From Comamonas thiooxydans (GTDB taxonomy: Bacteria; Pseudomonadota; Gammaproteobacteria; Burkholderiales; Burkholderiaceae_C), in the NCBI RefSeq assembly GCF_000964545.1, contig NZ_BBVD01000005.1, positions 1-64,000 of the forward strand: DNA of 64,000 bases, written 5' to 3'. This document shows, one piece after another, positions 16,950 to 24,243 of this stretch. A program made the position numbers and the translations under genes. Each line of letters opens with the position of its first letter. The first letter of the stretch is position 1. Under the pieces are notes generated by a model. That model ran no database searches, was not told where the DNA came from, and worked only from the letters and a program-made list of their open reading frames with translations.

Positions 16950-17309
16950 GTGATGTTTAGAGCACCTTACCCTGCACATTTGCCGCATCTGCAATACATC
17001 CTTGATGATCTGCGCTACAGCGATGCACAGCTCGCTAGGCTTCTAGACCTCAAGCCAGCTACCATCAAAAAATATCGGCGCGAGGGGCAAGCTCCTCGCG
17101 CCGTTCATTTGGCACTGTTTTGGGAATCACGATGGGGAATTTCTACCATCGACGCGATCGCCTTCAATCATGCAGCGGGCAACTACGCACTAGCCGAATC
17201 GCTCAAGCGCACAAATGCTAGGCTTGTCAAGCAAATCTTGACCATGGAAAAGGAGCTTGCGAGGCATAAAACCGCGCCCGCAAACGCTCCAGTTTTTCAG
17301 ATTGGCTAA
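16950..17309 (+). CDS. Filamentous-phage HTH DNA-binding protein
   Basis: A 119-residue protein (118 if the ATG at 16953 is used rather than GTG at 16950). HLPHLQYILDDLRYSDAQLA, LLDLKPATIKKYRREGQAPR and AVHLALFWESRWGISTIDA match small HTH proteins found in inoviruses of Ralstonia, Xanthomonas and relatives. A coiled-coil-like tail follows (ESLKRTNARLVKQILTMEKE). It probably regulates phage genes by binding the iterons just upstream. A perfect 10-bp hairpin (CGGCGCGAGG ... CCTCGCGCCG, 17077-17104) lies inside the coding part for REGQAPR. Confidence 0.65.
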   Translation: MMFRAPYPAHLPHLQYILDDLRYSDAQLARLLDLKPATIKKYRREGQAPRAVHLALFWESRWGISTIDAIAFNHAAGNYALAESLKRTNARLVKQILTMEKELARHKTAPANAPVFQIG

Positions 17310-18025
17310 CAACCAATGCGAAATTGTCTATCACGAGCTTTACGTCGCTCTTCACGAATCCAATCCATGGTGTAACCACCACCGCCAATTCGCCCCAAGG
17401 AATCCAGCCAATTCACATGCTCATCTAGAGCTCGGCATTCACCAGCATTCGCTCTACCTCCAGTGGGACGAGTTGCGACTGGAACCACTTGCTCAGCGGC
17501 AACTGCGTGCGCCCTATCCCGCTGCTGTCTTGCAATTGCTACTTGCTCCTCCCAAGAGACATTAGTCGGAACACGCGCAATGCGATCCATAAAACGCCCG
17601 TTGGCAGAGCATGGAACGCTTTCCCATGTGAGGTTGCCTTGAAAGTCTTTGCAGAGATAAATTTCCCGAGAGCTTGGCCCATTGCTTGGCTGCGCAATCT
17701 GCCTGCCACCTTCGCAAGGTGTAGTGCTGTAGCTATTTCCACACTGATAAATCTGGCCTGTAGCTTCGGTGCGAGGCTTTTCAGGCACCAAGACTCTTGG
17801 TGCAACGACAGTCTGCTCTGGCGGAGGTCGAGATGCAGGTAGTTGAGGAGCCGCCGGAGGAGGCCCAACTAAAAAGCGCAATATTTCAGACTGATATCTG
17901 TATACAAGTGCACCAGCCATAAGCACGGCAATCGTAAGAACGAGCTTTGCAAAAAAGCTCATTTCATTTTTCCCACTCGTGAATGGATTATCGCGCTGCC
18001 ATCCACCAGGATCGTAATGTCCCAT
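17306..18025 (-). CDS. Membrane-anchored hypothetical protein with DUF4124-like segment
   Basis: A 239-residue protein. The start at 18025 is supported by GAGGAGGGGGTT just before the ATG. A membrane segment lies at about residues 25-42 (AKLVLTIAVLMAGALVYRY), followed by a Pro-rich linker. A Cys-containing periplasmic part has two repeats of the type IYQCGNSYSTTPCEGGRQIA and IYLCKDFQGNLTWESVPC, resembling DUF4124 modules. The C terminus is basic. It converges on the HTH gene, overlapping it by four bases. Its role is unknown; similar proteins occur as accessory genes in this family. Confidence 0.6.
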   Translation of the reverse strand: MGHYDPGGWQRDNPFTSGKNEMSFFAKLVLTIAVLMAGALVYRYQSEILRFLVGPPPAAPQLPASRPPPEQTVVAPRVLVPEKPRTEATGQIYQCGNSYSTTPCEGGRQIAQPSNGPSSREIYLCKDFQGNLTWESVPCSANGRFMDRIARVPTNVSWEEQVAIARQQRDRAHAVAAEQVVPVATRPTGGRANAGECRALDEHVNWLDSLGRIGGGGYTMDWIREERRKARDRQFRIGC

Positions 18026-18407
18026 AACCCCCTCCTCTTTCCCGAATCATAGGACAGAAGCGCTCCCGCACTACTCCCAAAGATTGAGCACTCTACGGTG
18101 CTCTAAGTGCTCGCCGCACGGCGTCAGCTGTCCGTGACACGTCGCGCCCAGCACCATTCCCCGGAGTTTTCGCCGCTTCGGCCACGCTAAATCAGGAGCG
18201 GCCTACGGCCTTGTCCTTTCTCCGGGGGTATTCATAAAGCTTCGCTTTACAAAGCTTCCCCACTCCGAAACGCCATCCTGATACCGCTAAAGGCACGGCG
18301 AAGAACTCAGGGGAACGGTGCAAGCAAGGGACAGTTAAACGGGCAGCAGACAGTTGACGACCCGGCTCCGAATCTAGGGGCCCGGTACACCAGAAAGGCG
18401 GCACATC
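18026..18407. other. Hairpin-rich non-coding stretch, candidate phage intergenic region
   Basis: Several short perfect stems are visible: GAGCAC/GTGCTC (18086-18103), GGCC-TAC-GGCC near 18205-18215, and TAAAGC/GCTTTA (near 18236-18250). No open frame on either strand has family features. In filamentous phages such a cluster of hairpins marks the origin and packaging signal, so that role is possible here, but no nick-site motif was recognised. Confidence 0.35.
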
Positions 18408-18708
18408 ATGGCAATCGCAGCAAATTTCAGGAAGTATGCAGAGGCAATGGCGCTGCAACTGGTGCTGCCTTTCGGCCGGCCGATCTGGAACACTTCGCGC
18501 CCCACAACGCGCCTCGGCCGCGAGATCCGCTCATACATCACCAAGGCCATAGGCGCGCGGCCTGGTTGAATATCCGGCGCTCCCTGCAATCCCTCAGTGG
18601 TGGAAGGATGCTCAGACACGCGCGCGAGCCTTCGTTAAGTTTGCGAAGGAAGGTCAGCTCAAGATCGACTTGAGCCAGCGAAAACCGACCATCAATAAGC
18701 CAAACTAG
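18408..18708 (+). pseudogene. Frameshifted small inoviral-region gene
   Basis: The frame from ATG 18408 (MAIAANFRKYAEAMALQLVL, then FGRPIWNTSRPTTRLGREIR) stops at TGA 18567. The adjacent frame continues as VEYPALPAIPQWWKDAQTRA, FVKFAKEGQLKIDLSQRKPT and ends at TAG 18706. The second half looks like real coding sequence without its own start, so one base was gained or two lost near 18565. The joined product would be about 99 residues. The family is not recognised. A small replication or DNA-binding protein would fit the context, but that is only a guess. Confidence 0.4.
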
Positions 18709-18730
18709 AAAATCCGGCTATCACTGCTTT

Positions 18731-19477
18731 TTATGCAATCTGTTCACCGACGATAATTTTTGCTTCATGATATGGAGCACACCTTTTAAGATAGTCCTTG
18801 CAGAATCCTGAAAACGTCTCGGAGGGTTTAGTCATAGATTCCATAATCTCCAGTGCCTCTCTTATTTTTCTCTTTTTGTTCTGCTTCTTGATATCTGTCT
18901 CAGCATCTTCGTAATCCTTTATGGCTTCTTCAAGTGATTCGCTAAAACTATGCAGGCTTACTAAAATATCTGCCCTGGGCCTCATCAATCTTACAGAATT
19001 CAGTCCACAGACGCTTATAGTCCGCTCGCCGATTTCCTTGTGAATATTATTTACTGCGATTTTTATGTCAGTGTAATGGAATATATCTTCCGGATCAGAA
19101 TCATAGGGGTTAATAATAGGATAACTTACCGTGTCATGTCCGCCTTTGCGGTCATTGCATTTTCTACATGCCGGAAGGAAGTTTTCCCAATTAAATGCTA
19201 GCGCAGGATAGATCGACTTAGGGGCAAAATGTTCCACCTCGATATTTCCACTCTCCCCGGGCTTTGTCTCACAAAACGCACATTTCTCAAGCGAACTTTT
19301 AAATAAGACGCTTTTTATTTCTTGGTGCCGATAATGAATAAGTAGTTTTTCTTTCTGCTCTGCAGGAATTTTTGAGTAACCCCCAAAAACAGTGACTGCC
19401 TCGATTAGACTAGTTGTCCACGAATTTTCATTATTTATCAGCACGGCAGGCTTATTATCACGACTTAGCTTAATCAT
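18731..19477 (-). CDS. ptuB: HNH endonuclease, PtuB-like (Septu defence)
   Basis: A 248-residue HNH nuclease. The motif is complete: KCAFCETKPGESGNIEVEHF, then APKSIYP, NWENFLPACRKCNDRKGG, with two CxxC zinc pairs and the E-H catalytic pair. This arrangement matches the HNH effector family found in Septu and in retron-Ec78-type systems. The ATG overlaps the 3' end of the ATPase gene by eight bases, so they form one translationally coupled operon. Base composition is clearly AT-rich compared with the flanks, which implies recent acquisition. Expected role: cleavage of DNA or tRNA when the ATPase senses phage. The symbol is by family resemblance only. Confidence 0.75.
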   Translation of the reverse strand: MIKLSRDNKPAVLINNENSWTTSLIEAVTVFGGYSKIPAEQKEKLLIHYRHQEIKSVLFKSSLEKCAFCETKPGESGNIEVEHFAPKSIYPALAFNWENFLPACRKCNDRKGGHDTVSYPIINPYDSDPEDIFHYTDIKIAVNNIHKEIGERTISVCGLNSVRLMRPRADILVSLHSFSESLEEAIKDYEDAETDIKKQNKKRKIREALEIMESMTKPSETFSGFCKDYLKRCAPYHEAKIIVGEQIA

Positions 19478-20723
19478 TTGACAGCGCTACCATCGATGCA
19501 TATCTTGTATTTAAGACGGTCAAAATGGAATCACTCGGGTGAGCCACTTCAGATAGTCTGAAAATAGCATTCTTTAAGCCTTCAATAGACCCCTCTTGGA
19601 TTTTATCAAAAGATTCAGAAATAAGTATTTCGTAGTCTTTATTCTCTAAACTAACTACACCCATAACTTCCGATAGAATATGATCAGTGCTCCAACCAGA
19701 AAATCTCTTAGCCGTTGGCTTAAGAGTTAATTCACTTGTGCCTGCCTCCCTATTCATTATAATTACTTCATTTTCCTTCGCAGATGAAAGCAAATGCGGA
19801 GAATGAGTTGTTACTATAAATTGAATATTCGGAAATAAGCTCTCCAATCCATCTCGCAGTGTGAATTGCCACTCAGGATGCAAGTGAAGATCAAGCTCAT
19901 CCACTAAAACTGAACCCGTAGCATTGGCAGCCAACCTTTCACCTGCACTCCGAGTCGCTTCAACCCATTGAAATATATTAGCGACTATTGATAATACTGC
20001 CTGAAAGCCGGCAGAGAGCTCCTCCATGTAGCACTCTTCACCATAAATTGAAAATATTGGCTCAAAGTCTTTCTCGGTTCTAATATAAGAGAAATTACTA
20101 TTAAATGGCGCCAGAGCGGGGAGCTTTTCAATTAATCTTTTCCAATTTTCTCTTTCTTCTGTCGCCCATTCCTTATCAATCATAAAATATCGATTAATGA
20201 ACCACTGCTTAATATCTATAGGATTTACTCCATATAATGACTGTGTTCCATTTGATGAATATTTTTGGCGCTGCTGCGCAAGCCCCAGCTCTCGAGTCAT
20301 CCCATCTATCTGATGATATTTAATACTTCTTTCTGCTCCAATAAATAGTGGGCAGAACCCATCCAGCTTTTTATCGGTTTCATGTAGCAAGACAGATTCC
20401 CGGCCCATCTCCCTGTCCGGGTGATTCCATGCCCTTATTGAATGTCTTCTATAGCCCCTGGGATCGATAGAGTTCCCACCAATTCCAACTCTCTTTTTTT
20501 CTCCTAAAACCATCATATCGATCCAGAACTTAGAGCCCTCATGAAATCTGGAATATTCAAAAGCGGCATGGTTTAGACAGTGAGATATTCCAGCCAGAAT
20601 TGAAGTTTTACCGCAGCCATTTGGCCCGGCGATAAAATTGAAATTTTTATTAAACTCAACATCCAGCGTTTTGAACTGTCTAAAATTTTCCAGATGTAGT
20701 TTCTCGATGTAGCTTGATGTCAA
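19470..20723 (-). CDS. ptuA: AAA/ABC-type ATPase, PtuA-like (Septu defence)
   Basis: A 417-residue SMC/RecF-like ATPase. It has IEKLHLENFRQFKTLDVEFN with Walker A GPNGCGKTS (about residue 33-41), an ABC signature-like ELSAGFQAVLSI, Walker B SVLVDELDLHLHPEWQ, and a switch His in IVTTHSPHLLSS. This layout matches AAA15/AAA21 ATPases paired with HNH nucleases in Septu. The frame begins with TTG at 20723; GGCGG lies ten bases upstream. No reverse transcriptase is nearby, so this is not a retron. Overlap with the HNH gene and shared AT-rich composition indicate one acquired operon. Confidence 0.78.
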   Translation of the reverse strand: MTSSYIEKLHLENFRQFKTLDVEFNKNFNFIAGPNGCGKTSILAGISHCLNHAAFEYSRFHEGSKFWIDMMVLGEKKRVGIGGNSIDPRGYRRHSIRAWNHPDREMGRESVLLHETDKKLDGFCPLFIGAERSIKYHQIDGMTRELGLAQQRQKYSSNGTQSLYGVNPIDIKQWFINRYFMIDKEWATEERENWKRLIEKLPALAPFNSNFSYIRTEKDFEPIFSIYGEECYMEELSAGFQAVLSIVANIFQWVEATRSAGERLAANATGSVLVDELDLHLHPEWQFTLRDGLESLFPNIQFIVTTHSPHLLSSAKENEVIIMNREAGTSELTLKPTAKRFSGWSTDHILSEVMGVVSLENKDYEILISESFDKIQEGSIEGLKNAIFRLSEVAHPSDSILTVLNTRYASMVALSND

Positions 20724-20965
20724 TTTATACCGCCATTTTTACGTGTACAACAAGATTAAGACAACACAAAAACAATATTCGTCAATCTCTTAGGAATTAA
20801 TATAGCCTCATAAGAAAAAGTGAGCAATCGCAAACAATATTTGCAGATGATCCCAAAATTTCGAGATTAAGGAAAGTTCATCACTCGCGTAAGACCACCT
20901 AACTCGCTCAGATATGGTCATGCGCAGCCACTGGTACAACCCGCCAGCTCCGTCGAGATACAAAC
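20724..20965. other. AT-rich spacer between zot and the defence operon
   Basis: About 240 bases of AT-rich sequence separate the zot stop from the ATPase start. On the minus strand it holds several possible sigma-70 elements (TTGTTTTTG..., TATAAAT just before the start), so the defence operon probably has its own promoter. A TGTACAA block near 20740 echoes the iteron core found at 16788-16897. Confidence 0.35.
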
Positions 20966-22354
20966 TCAGTTATCCATCAGGACAGAGCGCACCTGAGAAT
21001 TGCGCCTGGCCAGGGCTTCCAGATAGCCACCTGCCTGTTGCTGCTGTTCTTGGCGTACCTGGGCCACTTCCTGGGGCATTGGCGCGTTGCTGTAGCGGGT
21101 GTTGCGGCCATCGCTGCGGGAGCCAGTCGCTGCATCGACCACAAGGGGCCTGTCCTGGCCGCCGGTGTTCAGGTATGGCGCGTCGCAGGTGACAGGGCGG
21201 ACTACACCGTCGAACTTCACTGTGACCATGCAGTTCGCCATGCGCTTGACGCTGTAGCCAGCAGCCTCCAGGTCTTCGCTTGTGACCTCAAACATGCGGC
21301 GGGTACCGTCGCTGACGATGAAGAGCGTGATGCTTTTGTCCTTCTTCGACAGATGCCCGGCAACGTGTAGCTGCTTGCCGAACAGCGGTTCTTTGGTCTG
21401 AGGTACGGCCTCAGCTGGGGCCGCGGTGGCCTGCTGAGGCTCCGAAGGCTTAGGCTCGGTCGGCGTGGGTGCTGGTGACGCGGCGACAGGGGTTGCAGCA
21501 GCACCAGGTGCGGGGCCAAGGACGCGCGGCTTGACGGGTGGCGAAGGCACGACCTTGCGGCCCCAGACATCGTGCTCACCATCAGGCCAAAAGGCCCAGA
21601 TCACCAGAAGCACCGACAGGACTAGCCACAACTTCTTGAAACGGTTGAATTTGACGATCATGGGGTTGACGTCAGTCACCCCAGATTCAGCAGAGCCGCT
21701 GCTTTGCGTGTTGCTGCGGTACAGGCCGAAATACTGGCTCTTGTATTCGCGTTCGTCGGTCTGGATGACTGCACCGCGATAGCCCGCATGTACCTTGCGG
21801 ATGTAGCTCTCTTTCCTGCCCAGGATGTCGGCCTTGCGGCACTTGATGAGCGTGGCGATGAGCTGCGCGATGGGCTGGTTGATGTCGCGAAAGCTTTGCG
21901 TCATCAGCAGCACATCGGCGTTGTAGTGTCGATGCAGCTTGAACCACTGCACGACGCTTTCAGGTGTGCCTAGCTTGGGCAGTGCGACGTGACATTCGTC
22001 GATAACGTACAGTGGGCCTTGGTTTTTGGTGCCGCGCCATTCGCTGTAGTAGTCCCAGACGGTACCGAATGTAAAAACGTTCTCGGACTGGGGAATGGGC
22101 TCTTTGTCCGTCCAAAGCTGAAACGCTTCCTGCTCTGCAATGTTGGCCGCGTTCCAGTCGCCGAGCTGGGGCGTTGGCCTGGTGCGAACTTCGACCAGGT
22201 CGCGATAACTCGGGTCGATGGCCGCGAGAGCATCGATGTTCAGCGGCAGGTTTGTGATGACCTTGCGGCCGGCCTGGAGCGCGGGCAGCACGTGATAGGC
22301 CACTGCCTCATAGCTTTTGCCAGAGCCAGGGATTCCCTCTAGTCCATTGATCAT
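20966..22354 (-). CDS. zot: Zonular occludens toxin (Zot)-family phage assembly ATPase
   Basis: A 462-residue pI/Zot protein. The N-terminal ATPase has Walker A GIPGSGKSYEAV and Walker B GPLYVIDECHVALP, and HRHYNADVLLMTQSFRDIN is typical of the family. A single membrane segment lies at about residues 243-260 (KLWLVLSVLLVIWAFW). The C-terminal periplasmic part has a Pro/Ala-rich linker and a later domain with CMVTVKFDG...TCDAPY. It would drive filamentous virion extrusion through the inner membrane. Its ATG overlaps the preceding gene's TGA (ATGA). Confidence 0.9.
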   Translation of the reverse strand: MINGLEGIPGSGKSYEAVAYHVLPALQAGRKVITNLPLNIDALAAIDPSYRDLVEVRTRPTPQLGDWNAANIAEQEAFQLWTDKEPIPQSENVFTFGTVWDYYSEWRGTKNQGPLYVIDECHVALPKLGTPESVVQWFKLHRHYNADVLLMTQSFRDINQPIAQLIATLIKCRKADILGRKESYIRKVHAGYRGAVIQTDEREYKSQYFGLYRSNTQSSGSAESGVTDVNPMIVKFNRFKKLWLVLSVLLVIWAFWPDGEHDVWGRKVVPSPPVKPRVLGPAPGAAATPVAASPAPTPTEPKPSEPQQATAAPAEAVPQTKEPLFGKQLHVAGHLSKKDKSITLFIVSDGTRRMFEVTSEDLEAAGYSVKRMANCMVTVKFDGVVRPVTCDAPYLNTGGQDRPLVVDAATGSRSDGRNTRYSNAPMPQEVAQVRQEQQQQAGGYLEALARRNSQVRSVLMDN

Positions 22355-22740
22355 GAGCCAAGCCTTGTGAACGGGATGAGCTGGAGCGCCAACCGTATGC
22401 CGATAGCCGTGACGACGATGCCCACGGCTGTGCCGATGCCCGAGAGCTGCATCACAGTGACGATCTCGGGCGGCAGGTTGATGTTGTCGGCAATGCCCTT
22501 GAGCGGTGACACATCGACCGCATCAAGGGCGACTTTGATGATCTCGAAGAGCTTTTCAATCAGCCAAGACACGGCGTCCGTGAACATGTCCCAGGCGGCC
22601 TTGATGATGGCCTTGATAAGGTCTGCAGCCCACTTGTACCAGGCATCAACGACATCCTTGGCCCATTTGAAATACTCAGTCAGAGACTCCGTGAGCCAGG
22701 AGAAAAATGCATCAATACGACGCTTGAGCCAGTCGAACAT
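22351..22740 (-). CDS. DUF2523-like inoviral minor membrane (coat) protein
   Basis: A 129-residue hydrophobic protein. It has a helical Trp-rich N-terminal half (MFDWLKRRIDAFFSWLTESL ... WYKWAADLIKAIIK) and a C-terminal membrane segment (SGIGTAVGIVVTAIGIRLAL). This matches DUF2523 proteins that precede zot in inoviruses and act like pVI. The start at 22740 follows GGAGGCTGAGC. The gene overlaps zot by four bases, so the two are coupled. Confidence 0.8.
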   Translation of the reverse strand: MFDWLKRRIDAFFSWLTESLTEYFKWAKDVVDAWYKWAADLIKAIIKAAWDMFTDAVSWLIEKLFEIIKVALDAVDVSPLKGIADNINLPPEIVTVMQLSGIGTAVGIVVTAIGIRLALQLIPFTRLGS

Positions 22741-22742
22741 GC

Positions 22743-23690
22743 TCAGCCTCCGAAGATCAGACGACGCGCGGTAATGAGTGCGGTCAGGATGGTGATGGCC
22801 TTCAACACTTCCCAAAGCCACAACGGGGGCGAGATGTCATGCGTACCGAAATCACCCAACGGCCTAAAGTTGAAATCAACGATCCAGACTGGTGCAGATC
22901 CGCCGTCCGCGATCTTTGGCATCAGGGCCATAGCGAGCGAGCCAAGGCCGGAGTTCTTGATGCCTGCACTGCTTTGCTTCCAGACCTCTACAGGCCCCTG
23001 CGGATACTTAGGCTCATAGAGCTTGCCGAAATCACCAGCCCCCGTGCCTGGCAGGCCAGCTTTGCCGGGGCCGCCACCCGTGTCGTTGCCGCAGTCGGTA
23101 ATGGTGCAGCCGTCGCCATCACCATCGCCATTGCCGCTTCCAGTGCCTGAACCTGTGCCGCTCTGGCTATCTTTGCCTGGCACCGGATTGGCGTTGACCG
23201 CAGCGCAAAGAAAGCCATCCTTGTTTTTGGCCTTGGCGCAGTACTGGTCTTGACTGATCTTGTCTGTCGAAGTCGTGGTGCCTGTGACGTTGCCGTTAGC
23301 GTCCTTAGTGGTCTTGGTCGTGGTGGACTCACAGACGCCGTTAGAGCATGTCGTCGTAGTCTTTCCTTCGGTTTTGGTGCCATCGCTGTTTGTGGTGGTA
23401 CCCGTCCAATCCACGCCAGTTGCGCTGGCTGCAGGGATGCAGACATCTTTGCCGTTCACCGTGCCGGTCTGCCCCGCACAACGCTTGTCGATAGGCTCGG
23501 CCTTTTCTGCGGGTGGTGGCGCATCAGGCGCAGAAGGTTCACTAGGTGTGCCGTAGCTGCACTTGCCGCCTGTGAGCGTGCCCATGCCCTTGTACAGGGT
23601 CTTGCCGGTGCTATCGGTTACACCTGTGCTTGGGCCGGCATTAGCCATGCAACCTTGACTACAGCCAGGAAACTTAGGTTGGTCCCAGAA
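22743..23690 (-). pseudogene. TspB/pIII-like attachment protein lacking its N terminus
   Basis: The longest ATG frame starts at 23648, but homology-like sequence continues upstream in the same frame (WDQPKFPGCSQGCMANAGPS) to about 23690 without a start or signal peptide. The body has Cys-rich segments (KCSYGTPSEP, DKRCAGQTGTVNGKDVC), Thr/Gly-rich repeats (TTTTCSNGVCESTTTKTTKD), a Gly/Asp linker and a C-terminal hydrophobic anchor (WLWEVLKAITILTALITARR). This is the architecture of inoviral adsorption proteins and the TspB family. The N-terminal secretion signal was lost in a deletion that joined it to the coat gene at 23618-23770. Confidence 0.75.
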
Positions 23691-23770
23691 GCAACGGCCA
23701 AGACACCCGCAGAACCTGCAACGACCTTGGCACCGTAGCGACGGGCGATAGAACGAGTTTTATTGAACAT
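23618..23770 (-). pseudogene. Truncated inoviral major coat protein gene
   Basis: From ATG 23770 the frame reads MFNKTRSIARRYGAKVVAGS, AGVLAVAS, a typical inoviral coat leader: short basic N terminus, then a hydrophobic signal segment. The mature coat sequence that should follow (acidic start, membrane helix, basic tail) is absent. Instead, near 23685-23700, the DNA switches to the attachment-protein gene in another frame, and the coat frame stops at 23618. This is a clear deletion junction. Confidence 0.7.
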
Positions 23771-24168
23771 GATTGGACGGGCGTTGGTCCTGTCGGAGAT
23801 TCGCTTTGTGGTGCTGCGCTCACAAGTAGCTAGACCCGGCTCCGGTCAAGAGCTGCCGACTACCGCAGACTTCTGAACGACGGCTGGAGGTTGAACTGGG
23901 TCATCTTCGTGAATCGGTCTGGACGATTGCAAACACGGACGTCAGCTCTTGGTCGCAAAGCGACTTCAACCGGCGGGGTATCCCTTAACACCAAACTCTC
24001 CGCCATGGAGGTCGAGAAACGCGGGCCTACGAGGAGTTGGGCCATTTGGTTCGGTAGAACATCACTCCATCATGTTCTTTGCACACTCAAGCGGATGAGC
24101 ACGGATCTTGCTTAACTGACTTGTAGCCGTTTTTGCAATGAAGCAGATTCGGCTGTATCAGGACAACG
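23771..24168. other. Stretch between the prophage and the nitrate locus
   Basis: About 400 bases without a convincing gene. It should contain the right prophage boundary and the promoter of the nitrate transporter transcript. A short stem AGCCG...CGGCT (about 24126-24155) precedes the leader hairpin and might be part of an RNA leader. Confidence 0.4.
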
Positions 24169-24227
24169 ACGTCTACGTTAGGCATAGGCCGCTATTGCGG
24201 GTAATGCCTGCGTAGACGTTTTCTTTT
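24169..24227 (+). promoter_or_regulatory. Leader hairpin with T-run before the nitrate transporter (attenuator candidate)
   Basis: ACGTCTACG (24169-24177) pairs perfectly with CGTAGACGT (24211-24219). GGCAT pairs with ATGCC inside it, and CCGC-TATT-GCGG closes the top. The stem is followed by TTTCTTTT and lies 17 bases before the gene start. This is a strong terminator in a 5' leader, as in nitrate assimilation operons controlled by ANTAR proteins (NasR/NasT). Control by such a protein is inferred, as none is encoded here. Confidence 0.65.
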
Positions 24228-24243
24228 GTAGGGACAGAAAGCA

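Larger units (their letters stand above)
16847..23770. mobile_element. Defective filamentous-phage (inovirus) prophage with defence cargo
   Basis: It includes an HTH gene of a type seen in betaproteobacterial and Xanthomonas filamentous phages and a zot-type morphogenesis ATPase. It also has a DUF2523-like minor membrane protein, a Cys-rich attachment-protein remnant and the start of a coat-protein gene. No intact replication initiator or major coat protein remains, so it cannot make virions alone. Ends are approximate: I found no dif-like site or direct repeat by eye. The ATPase/HNH operon at 18731-20723 lies downstream of zot in the same orientation, a usual cargo position. Confidence 0.75.

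Noticed and set aside
18731..20723. Retron (reverse transcriptase plus ncRNA) with ATPase/HNH effectors
   Set aside because: ATPase/HNH pairs also occur with retron Ec78, but no reverse transcriptase gene or YxDD motif lies anywhere near, so it is classed as a stand-alone Septu-like pair.
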